This document shows, in pieces, positions 55,828 through 64,000 of a stretch of DNA of 64,000 nt; position 1 is the first letter of the stretch, and the number at the start of each line of letters is the position of its first letter. A program made the position numbers and the translations under genes. The notes below the pieces were generated by a model. It was given only the letters and a program-made list of their open reading frames with translations, ran no database searches and was not told the DNA's origin. Source of the DNA: Basidiobolus meristosporus CBS 931.73. Its lineage: Eukaryota; Basidiobolomycota; Basidiobolomycetes; Basidiobolales; Basidiobolaceae. Where the stretch lies: contig MCFE01000106.1 of assembly GCA_002104905.1 (NCBI GenBank), forward strand, positions 62,001 to 126,000. Direction: 5' to 3'.

Positions 55828-56742
55828 TCATTTATTGAGTATGAAGTCAAGCGTTAGCGTTCGACTCAAGCGGCGGTGATGAGGTGGAGGTCCTGATGCG
55901 AAAGTTTCAGAAACCAATGTTTTGGGTGGTGTTCCTTCTCAGAACATTACCTTTATGTGCGAAAGCCTCTTCTTCACTAGTATCGGAGTCAACAGGCTCG
56001 AATTCTGGATGGATGCTTTCAAGTGGTGGGGTCGTAATAGGAGGTAGCATACTTAGAGCAGCGCTAAACGGGCGTGGCTCATGGATGTTTAGTGGAAAGG
56101 TAGCAGAAGTAGGTGTCCGGAGGGTTCCAAAAAGGTTAGGATATATATAATTCAGATCTCTAGAAACTGGACTAGAGCCCATGTAGTGTGGGGTGCTCCT
56201 GTGTTTCTGTGCAAGGTTTTTGAGCGGCACCAGTTGAGGCTTGGAGCTAAGGCAGGCCACCGTGGGGGTCATGGAAACAAAAGACACGGGGCTACCCAAA
56301 TTAGAGGCATGAGTAGTCACGCAACCCTGTTGCAAGTGTGGACCCTCTGCCTTTACCCGCTTTCTACTCGGAGTTCTAGTTTAAGTCCATTGAATATCGA
56401 ACGTGGAGAAAAAAATATACAACAGACATACCTGTTGTCATTAGATAGATAATGATTGTGTGTCATGCACTTTCCGGCTCGAAACTCCCATAAATTCTTA
56501 TCTGTTAAGTAAAGAACCACCCGCCAGTCACAGTTACATCTCTCTGAAGTCCTATTACGCTTCCTAATGGCATTCTTTTTGGACTCTGGATGGCCCTCCC
56601 GGGAGCAAACAATGTATATTGTAGAGCTCTTCGAGGTCCTTCTTCGTACCCCAAATCCACACCTTTTCGCTAGTTGTTGGCACCATTCAAATGCCTCTTG
56701 TGCAGCATCAAATTGCATTGCGAAGATTTCGCGAAAGTCCAT
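55828..56742 (-). CDS. FAR1/WRKY-GCM1-type zinc-binding DNA-binding protein
   Basis: Three exons (56432-56742, 55951-56375, 55828-55892; introns 56 and 58 bp, GT...AG) total 801 bp, 266 residues. Exon 1 is a FAR1-type DNA-binding domain: helix FDAAQEAFEWCQQLAKRCGF, then YIVCSREGHP, RTSERCNCDWRVVLYL and THNHYLS, giving the Cys, Cys, His-x-His zinc ligands. Exon 2 opens with a basic RTPSRKRVK run that could be a nuclear signal and continues as a Ser/Pro-rich region with an acidic SDTSEEE patch. FAR1 domains derive from Mutator-type transposases, but no transposase core is present, so this looks like a host transcription factor. The ATG at 56742 is the first in frame that I can confirm; a short upstream out-of-frame ATG exists near 56790. 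Confidence 0.75.
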
Positions 56743-56815
56743 ATCTTGGTCGATAGCTTCTCGTATAAGAAAATAGTTTACCGATATACGATGGCATCAA
56801 TTCACGACGGGTTCT

Positions 56816-56828
56816 TGCTTTATATACA
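56816..56828 (-). promoter_or_regulatory. TATA-like box of the FAR1-type gene
   Basis: On the minus strand CTGTATATAAAGC lies about 75 bp upstream of the chosen ATG, a normal core-promoter distance for fungi. Confidence 0.35.
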
Positions 56829-59800
56829 GTACCCGAGGGCTACTTTCCCAGAAGGGAAACTGGTTGTTACATAAGTCGAATTTGCAAATCCTAATATCCC
56901 GAACGGTTTACAAGATTCAGCACTAGACTGCAATCTCCTAAGATTTTGGAATCATGCAATATACAACTTATAAACCAATGGTTTAACCCATTCATGTGGA
57001 GTGACATTTACGATAAAAATACGAAACCTTCTATACGTGTTTATTTGAAGCTCAGAGCACTTTGTTAGTCTAAGGCCTAGAGTGGAAAATTTTATGTCCA
57101 CCGATCGAGGTGACTGCGACACCTAGCTTACGAAATGCTGGCATAAACTATCTTTGGCCCATGTGGTAGAGTAGATTCTGACTCTACAGCATGGTCGTGT
57201 CACACGAGATGTTAATACATTCTTAGCATTAACCATTGGAGTTTCGACCATTGGGCTACTAGGATTATGCGTTTCTCTCAATCCTGACTCTACACCTCTT
57301 GTTCAATTTCTCGCTTAAGTTTTATTCATGGCATAACTGATCCATCAACCAACTGTGCAAGAGGTGAATTTGACGTAATCAGCCATGTTCTTGAGCAAGA
57401 CTGAATGTGGACTGGCTCATAAGCCTCCAAGTTGGTCAATAAAATTCGGGCCTCGCATACAGGTTTGTACGGAAGAAAATGATTGGTATTGTCGAGCAAT
57501 AGGACTCCTATCTAGTCCTTTTGTATAAATGAAATATCGGCATATGGATCCCAAATAAAGAGCACAACCTTTAGCCCTACGATTTCGATAAAAGACGATT
57601 AGTATGATAACACCAACACAGTATACTATCTTGCTCCGAGCATCTACATCATTTCGTAGATGATTGGAATGGATTGCTGTTTCATGTCCCCACGCATGAA
57701 AACATGTGGTCTGTGATGACGAGCAGCTTTACGAAGGCGCCTCAAGTGCTCATATTCGAAGAGAGGAGACTAGTAGCACAAACCGAGCTCAATTCAATAT
57801 AACAAGGAGTGGACAAGGAAGCGAAGATAAAGGCCGCTACGCGATGGATGAACCCAGAAATATGGGGCGTTGTCCTGACATAAGATCTATGCATGCTATC
57901 ATTTCGGTGAAGGCATACACATTCCGAAGGGATTAGTCACATCGCATAGGGATACGGGCCAGTATTTTGGAGGTCTGAGACATGGGTCAATTCATGAGTA
58001 TCTCCTGTTGCTATGGGCAAGCTCGATTAGCCTGCCTGGTTCTGGATCCTTGGAGGGAAGAAACCTTGTCTCAAGTGAGGCAGCGATGAAATATCCCTCT
58101 TCTGGACCGCGTTTGTGAATAGCTTTTCCATATACTCGGAACACCTCACCTCCATACAGTTGAGACAAGATTCTATGACTGGTGTTAATGCCAAGTTACG
58201 TTTCTGCATGTGTCATCGTGATTACGACCTTCATAGGTTATAGATTAATGGATCTCGTCCAGCCAACACAACCACAATTTCGCAATTTGCAGAATCCGAA
58301 ACTTTGTTCATCCATGGATCAAGTTGGCAACGGATATACTTGTACATATATGGGACTCCTGTTGGCCTCAGTTTTCTTACGAAACGCGAGGGGTATGCGA
58401 GGTCCACAGATTCTCACCGCACACATTACCCTGGCATTTGAGACAACCGATTCAAGTCCAGAGTACCAATCTTGACTAATATTAAGTGTTACTACTCTTA
58501 ATCCGGGTTTATGCATCATGCATGGATGAAGTTAGTAATATTTCCCAGCTGTTTCAAAGTGAATTTTGAGATTGAATGTTAATGAGGCTAATCCATTAAT
58601 AGGTCTCCTGAGGCTTATTCTAATGTATACAAGAATAATGTGCAAAAAGCCGATGCTACCGGTCGTAATTGATAAGAGCCGATCTCCTCCAAGATCTTGG
58701 AGGCCCCAGAGATTAGTGCTGTTCGTGACAAGATGATGAAATATGTTAATACATGCTAAATACGATACAATACAAATCAGATCCTTTCGATATACGGATA
58801 AAACACGGGGCTTAGAACTCGAGGAAAGCAGTGGTTATTGTGATTTTACCTGATCATGTCTGGCAGGCTATGCTACTAATTTGCTACGTCACTACTCAAT
58901 GCAATATCAGACTATTTTACAAGAATATCATTGGACAAACAAGCACGACAGGGATTTGTTTGGAGATTGTCAGAATAATATTATGAAGGCCCTTGTCCCT
59001 TTCTGGATATTGCAGTCATTCTATTCACCCATTCCTGGCCCCTTGCTGCGACACTCTAACCGAAAAACCATATTTCAATTGGATGCTCTGACATGGTGCT
59101 TGCATAGTCATTAGATTCAAAGACTTGAAATCCTATCAAGAATTGGTTCTGTTAGGTGCACGATAACGGCTCCCCGGCCCTCAATTACCCTCGTATTACT
59201 GTTCTTTTTGTTTAGTTGTTGAGAGCAACCCATTACCTTGATTGTATTGTAGAAATATACTACAGTAATCAGCTGATTTGCAAGAGCATTAAAAGATTCC
59301 CGTTGATGAGGATTTACCTAGACTCACCCAGCACATACTTCCTATGAAATGGGGTGAAATAACCCGGTCAGGAGAAATGCCTTCTTTGGTGTAAACTCGA
59401 CCAACGATACCTCCGGCATCAATAGTGCCTACACTGAAGCATGGAAGTGATTACGAATTGCAGTATATCGCTCTTTGAGTTTAAGGTGCTTGGAGTATTT
59501 CAGATCGCATGTTGTATGCGAAGCGAAGGATGGTGCTCAAGCATTCTTTAACGGTACGGTAAAATCAGCTAGGAATCTGACCTACTCGGTGCTTGCTTGT
59601 CAAGGTTATCATTCCAGGCTGAATGGATATCCCTCGTCACACATTTTAGAACAATACTGAAATAGTTACGTGGAGATGGTTGAACTACTCTCGCCAACAT
59701 GTTGTTTAGCATACTCCTTGAACCCAATATAGTCATTGTGAAATACAATTGGAATTTTGACCGTAGGATCCGACAACCTAACCACTTTAATTAAGAATAT

Positions 59801-59893
59801 TCAGAGTTGACACTGCTTTGAGCATGTCCGGAACATTAAAGAATAAACCTCTCATCTGGTGTAGTTTATGAAATATCTTGGTCCTTGCATAAC
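56829..59893. other. About 3 kb without a supported gene
   Basis: Only short ORFs occur (the longest near 58182-58475, 97 codons). None has a domain, signal peptide or matching splice context. No repeat shared with the left compartment is recognised. It may hold untranslated regions, non-coding RNA or decayed sequence. Confidence 0.45.
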
Positions 59894-60541
59894 TTATTTC
59901 TTGTCCCATTTTTGGCTTGTATGATCGATCTTCTTTTGCGCCTTAACACCAGACTCGGTGGCCGATCGATGAATATTTTGTGCAGTCGCATTACTCTTTT
60001 GTTTGGCGTCATGGGCATGGCTATGTGCTTCCTTACGCGCACTCTCGGCACTCTTTTGAGCCTTACTGGCGGCTTGGTCGATACTTTTCTTGGTGGCCTT
60101 TGTTGCAGCCTGAACTTTCTCACGGATGGGATCAGAGTAGCCTTCCGCCTTCTGATTGATGGTGTCCAATGTTTCTTTGGCACTGTTGGCGACGTTCTCG
60201 GCACCTGTCTGGACTTTCTTGGCTGCTCCTTCCGCGGCGCCAAGAGCACTGTTGATGGTCTCGCCAACCTTTTGATTTACAGATTGAGCAGTCTCCTTAA
60301 TGCTTTCCACAGTGGTTTCAGCAGCTTCTTTGACCTTATCAGTGAAAGTTTGCGGCGCCTTATTTTTCTTCTATGTTGTGTGTTAGTAAATGCAAGCAAC
60401 AGAGTGGGAATTGCAACTTACATTGAAAGAATAAGTCTGGAAGGATCTCAGAGAGACAGCCCGTGGCGCATTGGCAATAGAGGAAAACCGTACAGTGGCA
60501 AGTAGAGAAGGCTTTAGGGCTGATCTGGACAACGGATGCAT
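59894..60541 (-). CDS. Mitochondrial LEA-like amphipathic repeat protein
   Basis: Two exons (60422-60541 and 59894-60370; a 51-bp intron) give 198 residues in frame. Exon 1 (MHPLSRSALKPSLLATVRFS, then NAPRAVSLRSFQTYSF) is basic, free of acidic residues and rich in Ser/Ala, a classical mitochondrial targeting peptide; the exon boundary almost coincides with its end. Exon 2 is a continuous 11-mer-like, Lys/Ala/Glu/Gln-rich amphipathic helix (AEGAAKKVQTGAENVANSAK, SAESARKEAHSHAHDAKQKS), as in group 3 late-embryogenesis-abundant proteins. Such proteins protect membranes and enzymes during drying. The fold is disordered in solution and helical on membranes. The family call rests on composition and periodicity. 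Confidence 0.8.
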
Positions 60542-60600
60542 GATTGTAAGCGGGAATCAATGAGGCGATATTTTGTTCAACTCTCGATATCTCTGTAGAC

Positions 60601-60608
60601 TATATATA
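60601..60608 (-). promoter_or_regulatory. TATA-like box of the LEA-like gene
   Basis: TATATATA about 60 bp upstream of the ATG at 60541, close to the normal distance. Confidence 0.35.
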
Positions 60609-61473
60609 TGTTTGAACCAACCCTAATTCCCTAAAGCCCTTAAAAATATCCAGTTCTTGCCCCTTTCCCAACCAGAAAGATCTCACTAACATGCAAACGT
60701 CATCCAAAGATCCAACTGATGCTCTAATAACAATCCCATTATATACCAAGAGGGGCATTTCTCAAACTCTACAGTTGCTACCAGTACTTAGTGGCTGAGC
60801 CCAGATTTAGAGCATATGCTATGCTTGTGATGTCACCCAACTTGCTGAGCAGGTGAGCTACTGAGCCTATAAGTTGGTCAAACGTCACACACTCGCCATC
60901 TCACCACGTCACTTCAATCAGACGATCTCTGAGAATTGATCGCTGCAACTCGTTTCAAGCCCCACTATTGGTCACATAAGCGGCCTACCACTTGAAAACG
61001 GATGATCCGGAACCTACCCTCAAGAGCTTGTTTTCGTATAGCTTTGCCAGTCACCACCGTCATCAGGTGGTTGAAAAAGGAGTTCAAGCAACTGAGAAAT
61101 GATCTCATTTCACAACCACAGTCAGGACGCTGAATATATGATGATCGTCAACCTCCACTCAAGTTCTAGATATTTTCATCTCAACCCCATGGGCCAGACC
61201 AGACTCTACTTTCTTTGGTGTAAAAGTATGCTTCGGATCTGAACATCCAATCTCTACAGTGAAGACGGTTGGTCTGTTCCAGATAGCCATGTGATCGAGG
61301 GGTGGTAATTCATCTCCCACCAAACTACTTGAACGTAATCCACCTTAGCGAGCCATCTGGCTAGGTTTGATTTTTCGGTAAGACCGAAGTTGCAGATACC
61401 ATTCAATCGAGCAAACTATGAGTGTCACTGGCGCCAGTCGTCAGACCACTTTGGGCGGTAGCAGATATCGCCT
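60609..61473. other. Intergenic region, no supported gene
   Basis: No ORF, repeat or RNA gene that I can support. Confidence 0.5.
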
Positions 61474-62022
61474 GTGTATGGATCGGCTTTATGGTGGTGC
61501 CTGAACTTTCGACATCTTCACCGAAACCACGATGTACGTAGAGTCTGCATCAGTACATTAGAAGGGATCAATCTTGTTCAGTTTCGAGATATCTGGATCA
61601 ACCACAAACAATTCTTCCTCATGCGTCCCCGAATAGATTATACTCAGCAAGACGAGAGTGGGCCAATCCAAACTCGACCAGGCGCCAGGTCCATGTTCTT
61701 TGAGATCGCACAGCATTCGGTGGGGTTCACCACCGCCTATTGCATTATATTAACGCCAATCTTGACGCCTATATGTTGGGAAAACCATGGTGTACGGTAT
61801 TGTAGATACCAGAGATTCAGTATCGCTTTGGGTGAAGGGAACTCCACGTGTAAACCACGCGGATATGAACAGAATGATCAGAATTACGAGGGTTTTCAAG
61901 TATACAGTGTTGGTAACATTCGTGCAACTTCGCCAGGCGGGCTCACGTGGAGCAGTCGGCCAATGAATACCTTTGATCTACATATTGTATTGCCTACTGC
62001 TAGTAATGGAAAAGGCAGTTGA
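61474..62022 (+). CDS. Hypothetical ORF, doubtful
   Basis: An open frame of 182 codons beginning MYGSALWWCLNFRHLHRNHD. No domain, signal peptide or family is recognisable and the composition is mixed. The length is longer than most chance ORFs in this AT-rich window. It could be an exon of a spliced gene, as a short open stretch from an ATG near 61419 precedes it in another frame. Confidence 0.25.
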   Translation: MYGSALWWCLNFRHLHRNHDVRRVCISTLEGINLVQFRDIWINHKQFFLMRPRIDYTQQDESGPIQTRPGARSMFFEIAQHSVGFTTAYCIILTPILTPICWENHGVRYCRYQRFSIALGEGNSTCKPRGYEQNDQNYEGFQVYSVGNIRATSPGGLTWSSRPMNTFDLHIVLPTASNGKGS

Positions 62023-62432
62023 ACTAAGATTGGAATAGAAACGTCAAGATGGAACTCGTGGCTCATGTCCCATATACGTATAGTCCAGTACCCTCTTCGA
62101 TACATGAGGCTTTTGTTTAAGTTGGGCCCTGCCAGTATGTACCCTTATGATTGTAGCTGACAAAGGATTATTTATTGATAAATATACATTAGCTCCAACA
62201 TAAATAACAACGCATTCATCAATGATACTTGGATAATCACCAAACGGGGATCTACAGATTAGCTACAATTACACAAAATAAAGAAGTCCTACTAGATAGG
62301 AATGACTTATTTACATTGTTCACCAGGGTAAACGAGAAAGCAAATATTCATTTGCCAACAAAGATTATTGCTATAGCATGCGTGTAATTACATTCCATCA
62401 AGAGAGACTCCAAGTGGATGGTCCGATTGCTT
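62023..62432. other. Intergenic region, no supported gene
   Basis: Contains the 3' flank of the fork-head gene (minus). AT-rich, no feature recognised. Confidence 0.5.
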
Positions 62433-63596
62433 TCAGTAATCGGTATTGTCGGAACATGCTTCCAGGTCAATAAATTCATCCATATCAAGTGTCAACTCAA
62501 TAGACATATCCATCATATCGATAACTTCGGGCGAGATGGGAAAGGTGGCTTCGCCAGCATCATAACCAAGCATCACGTCATTTTTCAACACAGGTGAAGC
62601 TTCTATTTCTGGTGGGATATTCAGATTTAACGCCTCTTCCGGAATGTATTGGAGCGACTGCTGGACAATCTCGCTCAGTGTATGTAATTCATCCAATGTC
62701 GGATCCTCCGGTAATTTAAGGTAATCTTTTGCGAGTCGATACACGGTATAATCTACCATGAACGTATGAGCGTTCATATACTTGGTGGCCACAGAACAAG
62801 TCTGTTGTACAGTATTCGTTAACGATTTCATTGGTGTGGGTGTAACTTGTCCGGTTGCATATTTGGTAATCTCTTCCGATAATGAATTCAAATCGAAATT
62901 CGGAAGTAACGAGCGTGATTTACCTTCGGCCAATTGAGGCTTAGTCCCACTCGGGATGGTATGTTCGTGACTGTCTTCGGGCTTGTAATAAGGCTGAGGT
63001 CTTGTTCTGCCCTTACTCTTACTTTTCCTGAATCGAGGGCTACTTTTGTCGCTGGATTTTTTCATCTCGTATCCCTTGGGTATTGACATCTCGTTGTTGA
63101 CGTAAAATTTGTGATATTCTGGTACGATGGTCCAATAGTTCCCTTTGCCTGGTGTGCCTTTTTGTCGAGCGACTTTCTGGAATGCTTTGTGTAAAGAAAG
63201 GTTGTGGCGGATACTGTTTTGCCATTGTTTTGTAGCAAACTGGTAGTAGCGATAGTTCTCGGTGATGAATGCGTAAATATCTTGCAACAGCATTTTCTGG
63301 TCAGAGGCTGACATGATTGACTGAGCAATTAATGATGCGTAGGTATATCTGGGCTCAACGAGACGTTCACCGTTGGGCAGCACAATGACATCGGGTGCAT
63401 TTAACTCCGATTCATTAGACTCGTCCGAGCTATTAAAGGATTCCTCACTGTGAAGGGTGGGCGTATTGAGTCCCGAGGAACTTGAGGACGAAACCTCAGA
63501 GTCAAACTCATTAAACAAGGTATTATTTAACTGCGCGATGACATCATCCGTAGCGCTGTAAAGTCCTTCAACAGGCATTGTCTGAATGTTGAACAT
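62433..63596 (-). CDS. Fork-head (winged-helix) transcription factor
   Basis: A single exon of 387 residues from the ATG at 63596 (MFNIQTMPVEG). The frame is open up to 63680, but only from a GTG, so the inner ATG is chosen; a second ATG lies six codons later. The fork-head domain spans about residues 85-170: PRYTYASLIAQSIMSASDQK, DIYAFITENYRYYQFATKQW, then the recognition helix QNSIRHNLSLHKAFQKVAR and GKGNYWTIVPEY. A basic stretch follows (SPRFRKSKSKGRTRPQPYY), a likely nuclear signal. The N-terminus is acidic and Ser-rich, the C-terminus acidic, both suited to activation. The domain is the Fkh/HCM1/Sep1 sort without an FHA domain, so regulation of cell-cycle or developmental genes is plausible but not shown. 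Confidence 0.93.
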   Translation of the reverse strand: MFNIQTMPVEGLYSATDDVIAQLNNTLFNEFDSEVSSSSSSGLNTPTLHSEESFNSSDESNESELNAPDVIVLPNGERLVEPRYTYASLIAQSIMSASDQKMLLQDIYAFITENYRYYQFATKQWQNSIRHNLSLHKAFQKVARQKGTPGKGNYWTIVPEYHKFYVNNEMSIPKGYEMKKSSDKSSPRFRKSKSKGRTRPQPYYKPEDSHEHTIPSGTKPQLAEGKSRSLLPNFDLNSLSEEITKYATGQVTPTPMKSLTNTVQQTCSVATKYMNAHTFMVDYTVYRLAKDYLKLPEDPTLDELHTLSEIVQQSLQYIPEEALNLNIPPEIEASPVLKNDVMLGYDAGEATFPISPEVIDMMDMSIELTLDMDEFIDLEACSDNTDY

Positions 63597-64000
63597 CTTA
63601 AAGAGTAGTATAACTTTGGAGCTCGTCGGTAGCCAAGATGCTAAAAATGAATCGGCTTCGTTGTTGGTGTTGGCGATCACCTTTGAGAGGTTTTATAGGG
63701 AATCTCGACGAAGTTGGTCTACGAATTACGACGAGTTGAGTAATACAGGGATTGGAAATCCCATCAATTCACGGTTGATCCAGTGAAAATTTGTTGAGAA
63801 GAATTCTTAGTCGTCTACTAGCACCTTTCTACATGCCCGGATCCAGGTTTCCAAGGTGATCAAATTCCGGATTTAACCAATCCTCTTCAAGATAATCTCC
63901 AGAAAATGCAATATCAGTCGGGTACGATCGCCAATGAAGCGAGCTTCCCTGTCACGGCAAGAATCACCTGCAACAAAATGGACGTTGGTTATGTTTGGGG
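63597..64000. other. 5' flank of the fork-head gene
   Basis: Promoter-side sequence to the window end. No gene recognised. Confidence 0.5.

Noticed and set aside
56742-56800. Short 5' exon upstream of the FAR1-type gene (ATG near 56790)
   Set aside because: The intron needed would be about 37 bp, shorter than any other in the window (48 bp minimum).
59885-60505. 206-codon plus-strand ORF rich in Leu/Cys/Phe
   Set aside because: Antisense shadow of the LEA-like gene, whose Lys/Ala/Glu-rich frame, splice sites and targeting peptide are coherent.
1-64000. CRISPR arrays, rRNA or tRNA genes
   Set aside because: No regularly spaced repeats, no rRNA-like stretch and no cloverleaf that I could support by eye; a tRNAscan run would be needed to exclude tRNAs.

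Overview
The window looks like nuclear DNA of a filamentous or early-diverging (zygomycete-grade) fungus. Protein genes carry short spliceosomal introns of 48-68 bp with GT-AG ends. The gene set includes a secreted protein with a GPI-type tail, a fork-head factor, a SNF2 ATPase and a mitochondrial LEA-like protein. The transposons are Ty1/copia, Ty3/gypsy, Plavaka/CACTA-type tnp2 and PIF/Harbinger, all common in fungi. The phylum cannot be fixed from the sequence alone.

The window has two compartments. Positions 1 to about 41.1 kb are AT-rich and almost entirely nested, decayed transposable elements. The base layer is several copies of a tnp2 (Transposase_21, Plavaka-like) element. In three places the transposase lies head-to-head with a second, unrecognised ORF (called ORF-X here). 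Into this were inserted a copia element (2.46-12.06 kb), a nearly complete gypsy element with two 368-bp LTRs (5850-10786), a second gypsy 5' end (12065-13017), a degenerate second gypsy family (22.9-28.7 kb), several solo LTRs, Harbinger-like DDE transposases (1-1034 and 31.4-33.9 kb) and a second copia family (38.0-40.2 kb). Three solo-LTR insertions keep exact 4-5 bp target-site duplications (GCGG, CTTT, CATAA), so the order of insertion can be read.

From about 41.1 kb to the end the sequence is unique and carries host genes. They are: a [4Fe-4S] L-serine dehydratase with a mitochondrial-type presequence (three exons, minus strand); a 478-residue alpha-helical protein of unknown function (plus); a small secreted protein (minus); an RRM protein with introns (plus), possibly joined to an upstream membrane-segment exon; a SNF2-family ATPase with an N-terminal SUMO-interaction-like motif (two exons, minus); a seven-exon secreted protein with a probable GPI tail (minus); a FAR1/WRKY-GCM1-type DNA-binding protein (three exons, minus); a mitochondrial LEA-like amphipathic repeat protein (two exons, minus); and a fork-head transcription factor (minus). 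For the multi-exon genes (except the RRM gene, whose 5' end is uncertain) I assembled exons by hand from splice signals, and the summed exon lengths are multiples of three.

There is no operon logic here: neighbouring host genes are independent. The functional links are inside the mobile elements (transposase plus partner ORF; gag-pol). Almost every element ORF is broken by stops, frameshifts or lost catalytic residues, so the left two-thirds is best read as a transposon graveyard with relatively recent insertions such as the gypsy element, whose LTRs differ at about 9 of 368 sites.
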